Shown here one piece after another: positions 21,801-32,780 of a stretch of DNA of 64,000 nt. Source of the DNA: Cloeon dipterum (Eukaryota; Arthropoda; Insecta; Ephemeroptera; Baetidae); assembly GCF_949628265.1 (NCBI RefSeq), contig NC_088786.1, positions 19,799,681 to 19,863,680 of the forward strand, given 5' to 3'. Positions within the stretch are counted from its first letter, which is position 1, and the number at the start of each line of letters is the position of its first letter. The notes under the pieces are model-generated. The model was given only the letters and a program-made list of their open reading frames with translations. It ran no database searches and had not been told where the DNA came from. Made by a program: the position numbers and the translations under genes.

Positions 21801-24800
21801 AGACGTTTCCAAAGTAGACTGGCAACGTGTTGTAGACCGACGAAGAGTTTCCGCCTGTCTGGTCAAGACCTCCATCTGGAGCAAATCTCTCCGGGAACTT
21901 CCTGTGGTAGGACAGATGCTTCTCATGCCAGTTGGACTGTTTCCAGTGCTCTGGAGAGTTCTCCTTGACAAACTCTTGCACTCTGTTCCTGAACTCCGCC
22001 GCCTTCAGAAGCAGAAGCTGGATGATGAAGAAGCAAACTTGTGCTTCACTTCCTTCTTGTGTTCGCAAAGCCTAGACAAAACGAGGAATTATTATATAGC
22101 ATTAAAAAATCAGCAATTTTTGTTGTTCTTACCAAACACAAAACAAGTCTGTCAATCGTGATGATGTTGTACTTCCACATCATGTCGTTGATTGCGTCGA
22201 CGCATTTATTAACATGCTGTCCACCACCAGAGTTGGCAAATTCGTAGACTAGATAGTCGCAGAATTTGCGCAGATGTGCTGAAAGAGGTCTTGCACCGAT
22301 CCTCTCGAGAATTCTACAATTATGATCAAATTACTATCTGATGTTTGAATTAAAATTATGATTCTACTTGTAAGCAATTGGGCTGATCCTGTCAGTTTCC
22401 AAAATCATCTTCCACAGAAGGCAGAGGAATAGAGGAGGCGTTCCTTGGACAGTAAAATGGGCAATGATGTCGTTTTCGTTTGTCATTGATGCCCAGTTTC
22501 TGTACTCTTCCTCCACGGCTTTCTGTTATCAAGAATTAAAAACGGAGAATGATAAGCATTGATTTAAAGCTATTGAATTGAGATGCTGTTAGAACGTTAG
22601 TCAGGGTTACATTTGTTAAAAAATGAGCTTCCAGTTTTTGCGAGATTTATTGTTTGTTAATCTCCCATGATCTTGAATGGATTTAAAATTAGACATTAAA
22701 TTATGACGAAATTCTTTCCCAAGAAATTGAAAAAAATCAACTGGTGAAAAGAACCAGAGGTGGTAATGAAATAATGTAACCCTGCTGAACAAAACTCAAT
22801 TCCGTAAATAAAAAGTAATTTCAGTTTAAAAGAGAAAAGAAAATTGTCAAACCAAAGTAAAGGATCTGCACACCTTAAGCTGCTGTTTGTTTTCCTTTGG
22901 CACAGTGTTGGTAGTGAAAAACTCGTTCAATGCAGGCGGAAAGCACTGCAGAGTGTGATTTGCCCACGAGTGAGGCGTGTTAGACATGATTGCCTTCAAA
23001 ACAGTCTTGCACCACGTCCCAGACAACGATTCATATCCTTTAAATTACAGAGTTAATTTAGTTCGCCATATTTCAATTAGTTCCAACCTGATCTAGTGAC
23101 ATGGATTGCTCTGGCTAGCGTTAAAACAAACGCTCGATTGAGCTCTTCAGACTCGACTGAGACCAGAACCTGGGGTTCTCCGGCAAACCTCAAGAGCTGA
23201 GGCTGTACTTCATTGCTGCCGAGGCCGGTAATTAACCTCAAGGCGGTGCTCTCCACGCTGGAACAAAAAATATTAAAGTTAAAAATAAAATAAAATTTAG
23301 AATGATATATTTAAAAACAATATGTGGATAAAATTGTTGAATCAAGTTAATTGGATTTTTAATATTTTTGGTAGTTTTGGCACTATACTATAGCACCAAT
23401 TGTTACAAGACTGTAGAAGAGCAAAGTATATATAGTTAATATAAAATGGCCTCTTCTCCTATGATTAACCCCTATTTTGCAACATTTTTTTTGTAGACAC
23501 AAGACTCTTTTTGTTAAGTGATACCTGCCTGCATTTTTGTAATGTTAAAAAATAAACATTTATGGTCAAAAAATTATTTTACCAAAGATGGAGCTGAACT
23601 TGGTTAGTTTGTGGCACGGACGCCAAACTGTGAAGGTGGCTCAGCAGCTGAACACGGTAATGCGGCTGGATGTGGTGCATTCGGTAGCTGAACATTTCCA
23701 GAAGAGTGTACAGAATTCCCCAAGCATGTGATTTGAAGACATTCGGCAACAGTTGGCCTAGGAAAATATAACTTTTATTAAGAAAGCAATGCTTTCCGCG
23801 CGAAAACAATGAAATTTGCCAATCCTTTAAAATGATATACAATGAATACAATATCTTAACGATTATTAAATAATTGAAGACCAATCGTTTTTTACATGTT
23901 GTAAACTCGATAATTGGAAAAATATAAGATAATTGTATGAGGAGTTTTAGCTGATTAGCCTGCTGTGAAAACTTATTTATCATTCTGGTTCCCTCCTAAC
24001 ACCCTGAAATTGTTCCGGGAAAAACTTTGTAGCCACAATTTTTCAGGCTTTCCATTAACTATATCCTTTAAAACAAAAGAAATAAAAATATTACATGGGT
24101 GAATGATCATGTCTTTTTAACAGCATACTTATAAATGCTTTGATGCCAAGTGTTTCGATTTCAGTGTAGACCAAGAGGCGGCTGTACGTCTCGACCAGCG
24201 CTGGTGCCAGGGGCATGTGCGACTTGGACTGGGCGAGTTTGACGACATGGCTGCCTATACTGTGGATCAAACTCATTTTGGAATGTACGGTAAGTGAGTC
24301 AAGCGCTTCCATCGAGAGCGGAGTGGTTGGGCCGTTGCTCATGCCATTGTTTGTGTTCATCGGTGCTTGGCCCTGTTTCTGCGAGCCGAAGATCGTCTCC
24401 ACCAACGCGGCCATCGGCCTCGTGAAGTACTCCTGATTAGTTGAGTACGCGTTGCACAGGATGGCGATCCTGTAGTCGGAGCCCATGGACAGCTGGGTGC
24501 TGGTTGACAAGACCAAGTGCTGCAGGAACCTGGAAATTGAGAATAGCACCAGCTTTGTGTCAATTTAATATGCATATTTCTTTCTCAGATCACATATGCA
24601 CCGAAAAACTTTTGCTACCAAACAAAAATTTACTCTTAAACAATTAATTTTATAAGACTTAAATGTTTAAATTAATAAACAATATGAAATTGGATCTGGA
24701 ATCCAATTATTTACTAGAGTGGGAATTTTTAATAAATTGTTCGGTAATTTTTACTGAAGAAATTTTATATAGCATTTATTGGACATTAAAATTTGAAAAT

Positions 24801-27070
24801 AATCATTAGAGCAGTCTGAGGTTTGCAGGTTAGTCTGTTGTTTTATCCACAGGTAGAATTTTCAAGAACAAAAAAAACTAAATAAAAACAGCAAAGTAGT
24901 GTTTCATTTCATAAAAAATGCGCGCAAATAATATCAAATTTAAAAATAACAGCGATAAAATGAGGTATTTCAGGTTTTCCGTCCGTGGTGGGAGTTTAAA
25001 ATATTCCAAAAACTGCTGTAAAAAGACCGATTATTCCCCAATATCAGTGGACTGTCAAGTTGTCAATTTTTCGCCACTACGCCAAACCCTGGAGCAGTGT
25101 CTTTAAAAACATTAATAATAAACAAATGGATTAAAATACATTCTGATTTAAATAATTTGCTCACTCATGGTGACTTTTGAAGGCGTTGGGCATTGGTCTT
25201 TGAATGTCTTTGCCCTCAGTCTGAGCCTTCTTGAGGAGATGAATCCATATACTAATGGCTGCTAACTGGCGTGAACTGATAGGGTCGTTGTAATCAGGAA
25301 CAGGCAGCGGTTCTTTTTCTGGATATAAAAAGTCGCAGAGGCTCAGCACCGGCAGCAAGGTGTTGAGCTGAAAATGTTTTAAGCTAGAATTTAAACATAA
25401 AAGATATCAAGTTTGTTTTACCGTGTTTCTTTGAATGCTGCCACTGATGTACTGCAAAAGAACCCACATTAGGTGGTCCCTCCCCTTTTTCAGGTCCTTC
25501 TCAGCCAGCTGAAGAAACAAAACGTTTTATATAAATAATTAAACTCAAGCTCTTTTCACCTTTTTGTGGAGTGCGCTCACGATGTCAGGGAAGCTCGCAA
25601 ATTGGAAGAGAACAAAGTATATCAACTGAGAGGACAAGTGTTGCCACAGCAGGGGGCGAGCTGATGACAAGGTGTTTTCCTCGGTATTTGCTTCCTCTAC
25701 TGGGATGTCCTCCTCAGACTTTTCCATAGCAGCCACCATTAATTCGACCAATTGCTCTTCAAGAGCTAGGCATCGCTGCTTCAGCTACAGAAATATTTTT
25801 TTAATCACTTGAAGTTTAAAGAATTTATATAAATGAGTTTATAAAAAGCTGTTTTTTCATTATATTAATAATGAAATTAATATAATTTTAACTATATTAA
25901 TAATGAACAAACATAGGGCGTACCTGTTTGGTCAGGCCGAGCATTAGACAAACCATGTCTCTCGAGTAGGGTTGCTCGAGAACGTATCTCAGTAATTTTG
26001 TCTGCGGCTCCAGCAATTCTTTATCGTACGGCAGATTTCCCTTGAGTTTCAACTTTAATGTCGCCGTGTCTAAAAGCCACGAGTTGTTTAGGTTGTCCTG
26101 GCCGCCCCCAGAGTGTTCAACAATGGGCAGCATCTTGGTTCTGCCAATGATGGTGATCATTTGAACCAAGGGAAGGAAACTTTCCACAAAGCCCGAGAGC
26201 AGTTTGGCCAGTTTCTAAGTATTATTTAAAATCAGTAACTTTGCTCAGGTAGGCAGCAGGTTATCCACATACCCAATGGGACCAGTTGTCGTTGTTGGGA
26301 TTTGCCTTCTGGATTTCAGTAACAATAAAGTAGCCTGGCAGGAGGCATGCATTTCTGTCGAATATCAGCTCGAGCACGTCCATCAGAACTTTCAGCTGGG
26401 GCGCATTTGATGCATTCAAGTCAGCAGGAATGCTCTGCGACTTTTCCTTGCACGACTTCATCACGGACCTGACCCCCTGGATTAAGCTCAATTTTAATAT
26501 CTTCACTAAAAACGAATCTGGCAACAAACCTTATAGTCCACTCCTCCGAGGATCTTCAAAACCAGTTTAAAGCACTCGGTCCAGAAATTCTGGCGGTGAT
26601 ACTGCAGCTTTTCACAGTTCATTACAGCCTCGCACACAAGTCTGTGGGTTAAAAATGGGTTGTTAATGTGTATTTAGTTTTTACAAGGAAACCTGTGTAT
26701 GTATGTACCTGGCCTTTAAGGTCCCATCCGCGACAAGTTGCTCCAAGAGGCTGAGCAAAAATTGAAGCCGGCTTAGGTTTGTGGTTTCAGAAGTCAAAAG
26801 AAGGAAGTGCTTGACACCTGCTTCCTGATGTTCAGGAGAGAGATTCGAGAAAACAGCTTTCAGTTCGTCTAAAATTGTGACGAATTTTGTCCTTTTCGCT
26901 TCATTATTGTGAACAATATACAGAGCGAAAGCTTCCTCAACGGCGTCAATTTTCTAAAAGACATATTATAATTTAAGTCGAATATAACTCAAATAATATT
27001 TTATTTTAAGTTTATAAAAGCTGACCATGACTTTGTTGAGGATGGTGGTAATCTGCATTTCTGCAGCCAT
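18839..27070 (-). CDS. MED23: Mediator complex subunit 23
   Basis: Tail subunit of Mediator, linking activators to RNA polymerase II in the nucleus. Twenty-one exons (5' to 3'): 27026-27070, 26709-26953, 26530-26641, 26273-26476, 25924-26214, 25560-25784, 25422-25508, 25165-25367, 24129-24529, 23583-23757, 23088-23257, 22874-23037, 22368-22522, 22133-22313, 21784-22071, 21471-21570, 21181-21414, 20082-20241, 19745-20023, 19142-19342, 18839-19070. Phases agree throughout and sum to 1383 residues, against about 1370 in vertebrates. Family blocks visible include LRYVLEQPYSRDMVC, LLWQHLSSQL, ALVETYSRLLVY, KSHAWGILYTLLEMFSYR, ENSPEHW, VYFGNVCLRFLP, DWRFNEFPN and HLIGPFLQR. The C-terminus is an Ala/Pro/Thr-rich tail. 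The introns at 20242-21180 and 19071-19141 have U12-type signals. The start ATG opens the only phase-compatible first exon. Confidence 0.97.
19071..19141 (-). other. U12-type intron 20 of MED23 (71 nt)
   Basis: The donor is GTATCCTTT and the branch site TTCTTAAC (19081-19088), 11 nt from the acceptor AG. This spacing selects the AG that restores the family reading DLFYHIKYM rather than an earlier AG. These are the hallmarks of the minor spliceosome class. Confidence 0.85.
20242..21180 (-). other. U12-type intron 17 of MED23 (939 nt)
   Basis: The donor GTATCCTTT (21172-21180) and branch site TTCCTTGAC (20252-20260), about 11 nt before the acceptor, match the U12 consensus. It is the longest MED23 intron and contains the possible LINE fragment at 20382-20612. 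Confidence 0.85.
20382..20612 (+). mobile_element. Possible LINE reverse-transcriptase C-terminal relic
   Basis: A 76-codon plus-strand frame in MED23 intron 17 reads ...LTRHACHGFHYLLCKIKEF..., then PGCVCKLC with a following His and Cys (HFLSC). This resembles the C-terminal end of jockey/R1-like non-LTR retrotransposons (LTGHG..-YL..I, then a CCHC knuckle). The His-Cys spacing is one shorter than usual and no upstream reverse transcriptase was seen. It is a broken fragment if real. Confidence 0.35.
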
Positions 27071-28000
27071 GATTTTAAAAAAGCTGCACGATCTGATAGA
27101 AATCGAAACAAAATCCGGCTACAGGCGTCACATTCAACGCTATTTAGTTCTCTCCTTGCAAACCGGCATTCACTCTTCACTCCTCAGTCTTCTCACTTCA
27201 CATGCATGAGATGAGGATGAGGATGAGGACGAGGCACTGAGGCTGAGGCACAATGGAATGACACGCCATCTCCCGTCTTGCACATGAACAGGACAGGCAA
27301 ACAAAAAGAGATTTGTAGAATACTCGCTAGAGGTGCTGTCTGTTTTTGTTTATTGTTTATGTAAAAATGCGCGGGAAAAGCCTGGATCCACCGATCCAAT
27401 GAGATGATTGAAGATAATGAGATTTGCTGCGGATTTTGGATTGATAATACAAAGACAAAAAACCTTTTATTTTCTCATGTTTTTATTCCTATAAAATATA
27501 AGTAAAGGAACAAGAAGATGCGAAAATAATCTAGCACCATGGCTGTTGCTAAAGTGCTTTTAAATTTTAATCAGAATTATTTTTTGTTTTTTATCATTCA
27601 AAGATTAATAATTTTGATCCCGATAAATTTTTCAGAATTTTAAGCCTTATTTCTTTTTATGTTAAGTAGGAAATTTAAGTTAGGAAAGTGATATGAAAAC
27701 TGACAGCGTGTTATGGCATTATTTAATTCTCTGTCCACAAATATAAACAAGGAATGAGGAATGAGGGCGTGCCACGGGGGGCGTAAGCATCAATCTAGCA
27801 GCCACCATTAAACACATGCGCACTCGCGCATCGCACCCAAATACTGTTATTCCTGCGAGCCGAGCAAAGACAGCACACGTTCCGTTATCTATCTAGACTT
27901 TTTTGTTCCCGTGTTTACTAAAGTGGAAATTTCCAGGGAAATCCGCTTTTATGCTTCCTAATTCACGAGTTTATCGGCAGGAGTTGGATTTGGTTTGAAT
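27071..28000. promoter_or_regulatory. Shared upstream region of MED23 and the BTB-ZF gene
   Basis: The genes are divergent, about 1.16 kb between start codons. An imperfect GATGAG repeat sits at 27208-27235. A strong donor GTAAGT at 28001 marks the end of a likely non-coding first exon of the BTB gene (about 27840-28000). No TATA box was recognised. Confidence 0.45.
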
Positions 28001-28233
28001 GTAAGTCATTTTCTAGAGAAATAATCGAACAGGCAAAGGAAATGTTGGCCGAAATTCGTATTTTTCGTGCCAGCTTTCCTTGTGACGGAAATCCCAGACT
28101 CTCGTCGAGGGGCGGTGCAATCTTTTCTCATTTTCCAAGAACATCCGTCTTATACTACTTCTTCCTTCCTCGTATCACCGGTATCACCTCTCTTTTTCGC
28201 CAAATGAATTTATTTCGTCTTCGCAGGAACACA

Positions 28234-30637
28234 ATGGAAGATGACAGCGAGCAGTTTTCGCTGCGATGGAATAACTTCCACACCAACATGTCTTCAGGGT
28301 TCCAAGAACTTCTAGAAGACAAGAGCCTCGTAGATGTGACCCTTGCTTGCGAGGGCCAGTATATTCAAGCACACAGAGCTGTGCTCACTGTTTGCTCACC
28401 TTACTTCAAGGCCCTTTTCAAAGTGAATATAAATTTGAGATAGATTAATTTCGAAAAAATAATATTAATTTATTTTCAGGTCAATCCTAACAACCACCCT
28501 ATTATTATTTTGAAAGATGTCAGCTTCACTGACCTAAAGTCAATTCTTCAGTTCATGTACAGGGGAGAAGTCAATGTGAAACAAGACGACCTGAACACAT
28601 TCCTAAAGACTGCCGAGGTGTTAAAAGTGAAGGGACTAACCGGGGACGACAACAAGGTAAAAATTATGTGTTCTGGTGTATTACTATAGGGCGAAAAAAT
28701 CTAGAACATTATCGAGTGCGTTTTTTTACGAAAATATTCGCCATTTTCCAATTTTATTTTGAGACGCATTAAAGTAGAAAATCTTTATTTTCCATTTTCT
28801 CCTTACAAAAATCTATGGAAATTATAACATTTCAAATAAAATAATATAGTATCCTTTGCTCTACGTGACAAGCCTCAAAACGTAATAAAAGGCAAAATTA
28901 CTAAAAAATATTTAGACCGATATTTGATATGAATTTACACATGATTCAATTCTTATTCTGAAATGTTCAGAGCTGGAATATTAATCAATTTCAAAGGCAA
29001 ATTATTTGTTCACCTCTGTGAGCATATGACCAGCACTTTTGGTAGTTATCTATCTTGGATGTTGATCAAATTAAAGAGCATTTCCACCGTCCATAAAAAC
29101 AATACATTTCTTGCTCTGATTTTTCTATATTTTTTGGAGGAACCGTGCCAACTCTGTTTATTTCCTCGTTCTTGCATTTAAAATAAATCATTTATAAGAA
29201 GCATTTAAATCAAACACCGTTTTTATGTGTCAAAAGTTTTTTTCAATTAATTGAATCAGAGTTGTGATGCAAATGAATTGCTCAACAGGAAAGCACGCGG
29301 AATGTGAGTCAGTTGTTCCAAGAGTCACAATCGCCTCAAATGAAGCGACGGAAAATTGTGGAGGCAGCAAAGCCGTCGCCGCCGCCACCACTGCCTCAGC
29401 CAAAAGAGGATAGCCAGCCCAAAATACAGTTCATCACTATCAAACAACAAAACGAGGAGGAAAACGAAGAGTACATTGACGACGATGATGACGACAACGA
29501 GCAGGACTTTTCCGCGCAGGACGAGAGTCTGGACCTGGAGTCACAGATTTGCTTGGACTCCGGAGGACCAATGGGCATTGGAATGAGAAGCGCGCTTGAC
29601 ATCGAAGGAAGCAGCTCGCACAGCTCCATGCAAGGTTATTTAATATAAATATGCTTTTCTGTTTGTTGACACTAATTTCTCGAAACTTTTCTTTTATGTA
29701 AAACCTCAAATTGACAAATTTTCCAACTCTATTCTAATCTGGACAAAATTTTCTTGCAAATTGTGACAGCTAATAAAATTTCCTACTTTATTCACGTTTT
29801 GAACAGATTTTATCTTCCTGCTGAAAGTAAATGGAATTTTCCAAAGAGAAAAAATAACTCGCCGCTTGGTTTGTCTTGTCAAGTAGTCTCTCTATGAAAT
29901 ATAATCACAATTGAATGAAAACTGGCTTCACAGTTGTATTTTTAAGGCAGATAGAATTGCCCAAACTTCTTCAAAAAGTGTTACAAATTAAAGTAATATT
30001 TAAACAAGGTCCAAATAATGTTATAAACTGTCAAAAAATCGAGTAAATAAAAATCCTAATATTATGCTCTCGCTGATCATTAATTTTCTACAAAGTACTA
30101 CAAATAATTTTGGCAACCTCTTATTTCAAACATCAAAAGAAAAGTTTCAAACCTAACTAACTGGCTTTGCAAATTTCGACTAAACTCCTTGATTCTTTCC
30201 ACTTTTCCGACCGGATGCATTGTAACAATGCATGGCTCTGAGAGTTGAAACAGTTTTAGTCCCGTTCGATCGCAATTTAGCAATAGCGAGCAGTGTTGCG
30301 TGTCCATGTGTGTTGTGTTTGCGTGTGTGAGAGAGTTCCAAAGTGCAGATGTAGACGATCGCCTCCTGTTGCAGGTCCGATGCGCCCATCGCGGCCTCAT
30401 CAGGAGGGAGATAATGCATGTTGCGATTTCTGCCAAAAACGGTTCAGCAGCTCTGCCAATTTGTACAAACATATCATGCGAGTGCACTCAACGCAGCGGC
30501 ACACCTGCCCCGCGTGCCCGAAAAAGTTTGGCGCACTCTTTGACTTGAACGATCACGTTCGCTCGAAACACCCCGAACTGCCGGACACGATTTTGAAAAA
30601 GATTTCGCTGGACTACAAGTCTGGCTACACCAAGTGA
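28234..30637 (+). CDS. BTB-zinc finger transcription factor, isoform A
   Basis: Broad/tramtrack/lola-class nuclear DNA-binding protein. Coding exons 28234-28422, 28480-28656, 29289-29634 (common) and 30375-30637 (alternative end A) give 324 residues. The BTB/POZ domain is about residues 5-120: FSLRWNNFHTNMSSGF, SLVDVTLACEGQYIQAHRAV, CSPYFKALF, ILQFMYRGEVNVKQ. A Pro-rich basic stretch (KRRK) and an acidic run of aspartates follow (about 130-190), then two C2H2 fingers, CDFC-X12-H-X4-H and CPAC-X12-H-X4-H. The start at 28234 lies 8 nt after the acceptor at 28226; a longer upstream frame is judged to be intron. The exact orthologue is not certain. Confidence 0.9.
30375..30637 (+). CDS. Alternative last exon A (two C2H2 fingers)
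   Basis: It starts after TTGCAG in phase 1, compatible with the donor at 29634, and ends with TGA. Two fingers are followed by a short tail ending KSGYTK. AATAAA at 30754-30759 gives it its own 3' end, so this isoform can be made without reading through to exons B and C. Confidence 0.88.
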
Positions 30638-30753
30638 CCACTCCTAGCAAATTTCGGAATTAATAACAGTTAATGGCAACTTGTTAGCACTGCCGATCAG
30701 TAGCTTTTGTGATGTTTACAATTTTTTAGAGGGTATTTTCCCCGGACAACGTG

Positions 30754-30759
30754 AATAAA
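30754..30759 (+). terminator. Poly(A) signal for isoform A
   Basis: AATAAA 117 bp after the stop codon of terminal exon A. Confidence 0.7.
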
Positions 30760-30863
30760 ATGAACGTGCCAAATCTTTAAACCCTGCCGTTTTCTCTTAA
30801 CACTGAGCCATGCAATCTGCTTTAGCTGGAATCTGTTGTGGTGGCTGGCTGGTCTTCCATTTC

Positions 30864-31175
30864 CCATTGAGTCCTTGTAAGAATCCCGCGCAGATCCACG
30901 TCCCTCTTTCCCCTTGTTAAATGAGTTCTATGAATGAGTCACTGACGCCACCCGCACTTTATTTGATCTATAACAAAAGTTGGAACTATGACCGTGCAGA
31001 ACCGAGTAATTCACGTATGAAATGTGTCCTTTTTTGTGTAGGAAAAAACACGGCAGCAACATCAGGCGACAGAAGAGACATCTCCTCATGACCAGAGAGA
31101 GCAGAGAAAAGTATGCAGTCCTACAAGTCACGCGACTCATTGTCAGTTGACCAAGAGCTGGCACGCACTTTGCTT
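30864..31175 (+). repeat. Left arm of a long imperfect inverted repeat
   Basis: Its reverse complement aligns with 31215-31560 over about 300 bp, with blocks such as GTCGCCTG--GTTGCTGCCG, TTTCCTACACA-AAAGG, CATAGTTCCAACTT and GAACTCATTT-ACA--GGAAAGA. Identity looks like 70-80% in the best blocks. A loop of about 40 bp separates the arms. It lies between alternative exons A and B. Confidence 0.8.
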
Positions 31176-31214
31176 CTCACTACCCTTGTGATGTCATCCA
31201 CTTTGATGAATGCA

Positions 31215-31560
31215 ACAGTGCGTGTCTGCTCTCGTCCAATAGGATTGAGTGACGTGATCAGTTGAACTGCCTGTTTTTCTCTGCACTCGTTGGGCATGAG
31301 CAGAGGTCTCTACTGTCGCCTGCAGTTGCTGCCGCTTTCTTTCCTACACATAAAGGTACTATTCGAAGGAGATGTTCTCAATTGCATTTTAGGCTGCGGG
31401 CATAGTTCCAACTTGTGCGTTTGTATAAACACTAATCAAGGTGTGGGCCGCTGCAGTGATTACCTCGAGAACTCATTTGACATGCGGAAAGATAGGAATG
31501 TGGATCAGCGCAGGGTTTTTTCGCTGACAATGAGCCATGGGACTCGAACAAGGACTCAAC
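31215..31560 (-). repeat. Right arm of the long imperfect inverted repeat
   Basis: Partner of 30864-31175, with an extra stretch of about 30 bp near 31515-31545. It ends about 40 bp before the acceptor of alternative exon B. The transcript could fold into a hairpin of some 300 bp. Confidence 0.8.
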
Positions 31561-31598
31561 ATTCCCGCTCTCACCTCTTGACTGATTTGATTTTGCAG

Positions 31599-31882
31599 GG
31601 GCGCGAGCCGCAGACAACACGGCCTTTATTAACGGCGAAAAGTCGTTTGTTTGCGGCATCTGCAACAAGGCTTTCGTGACAAACACTCGACTCTCAGACC
31701 ATGTGAAATACGTGCACGTGCAAAACGAACCGATGATCTGTGAATACTGCAATAAGACTTACAAACACTACAACAGCTTGCGCAAGCACATTTGGCACGC
31801 CCACCGCGAGCGCAAGCACTCGTCGGCGGCGGCGGGCGAGCCGGCCGAAATGGGCAAGTTCGCCGCCGGCGACGACCTCTGA
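31599..31882 (+). CDS. Alternative last exon B (two C2H2 fingers)
   Basis: Follows TTTTGCAG; phase 1, joins the donor at 29634 to make a 331-residue isoform. Fingers: CGIC-X12-H-X4-H and CEYC-X12-H-X4-H, then a tail rich in Ala, Gly and Glu ending AAGDDL. The stop is only 24 nt before exon C, and no separate poly(A) signal was found, so its 3' UTR probably runs through exon C. Confidence 0.88.
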
Positions 31883-31906
31883 TGCTGTGCCTGGCTTCTT
31901 TTGCAG

Positions 31907-32130
31907 TTCTGCCTGAGGTGAAGCAGTGGCGCCAGCCGCAGCCGCCGCAGGCCCGCCACCACTGTCCGCACTGTCCTAAGGTGTACACGTGGCGGCAGAC
32001 GCTGCTCAGGCACATCGCAGACAGCCACAGCGAGTCGTCTGGACCGGTCACGTGCGACCTGTGCGGCAAGCAGTACAAGAACAAGAGTAGCCTCATCTCG
32101 CACTGCACCTCCCGCCATTACAAACACTAG
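31907..32130 (+). CDS. Alternative last exon C (two C2H2 fingers)
   Basis: Follows CTTCTTTTGCAG; phase 1, makes a 311-residue isoform. Fingers: CPHC-X12-H-X4-H and CDLC-X12, where the next residues are His-Cys and a terminal SRHYKH supplies the last His. Its polypyrimidine tract lies in the 24 nt after the exon B stop. Confidence 0.88.
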
Positions 32131-32372
32131 GCACCGCCCGGCCGTTGTTTATATTAATTCTGGACCCTCGTTTCATGAGAGCCGCTGGAGAAGAGAAAGA
32201 CTTCCGACCTACCCCTGAGCAGTGTGACTGCGCTTTCCGTGTTTTTTCTCTATTGTTAGATCGTTTAAAACCCTCGTTGTGCGAAAAAATGCAAGCGCCA
32301 GTACTGTCGACACGCACCTTGTGATTAGACGCATCCAGCTGGCAAGTTGATTGCTGTACTATTTTTCAATTA

Positions 32373-32378
32373 AATAAA
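32373..32378 (+). terminator. Poly(A) signal for isoforms B and C
   Basis: AATAAA 243 bp after the exon C stop, the first one downstream of exons B and C. Confidence 0.6.
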
Positions 32379-32626
32379 AGCTCCCAACGTTCTCAAACTC
32401 ATCGGTATACATCTCAACTTGGTCAAAACCAGCATTTTTCAGCACGATTTGTTAAAGAAGCAACTACAAATGCTCGGAAAAGGATTAATCAGCACCACCT
32501 GGTTATTTAAACTTGCTGAATCGGCTTGAAACATGAACAAAAATGCAGTGATTTTTTTGTATTTCGGTTGGGGCAATTTACCGCTGGTTTCTTTGTGGTC
32601 TGTAGGATTTATTGAAACAACTTGAA

Positions 32627-32632
32627 TTTATT
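32627..32632 (-). terminator. Candidate poly(A) signal of gudu
   Basis: AATAAA on the minus strand about 150 bp after the gudu stop; a second lies at 32608-32613. The BTB gene and gudu are convergent here with about 250 bp between their signals. Confidence 0.5.
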
Positions 32633-32780
32633 TTAAAACAACTCGAAACATGTTTAACATTCCTAACAATTTTTAATAAATAAATTAATTTTAGCTGCAA
32701 GCACCATAATACTAAACGTAACAATTTAGAAGTTTCTTAAAATTATTGGTTAAAGGGAGCAAATGTTTCCGTCTTGGTGG

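Noticed and set aside
28042..28233. A longer start for the BTB protein at 28042
   Set aside because: A good acceptor (TCTTCGCAG) at 28226 and a strong upstream donor at 28001 show this is intron; the BTB proteins start MEDD-like at 28234.
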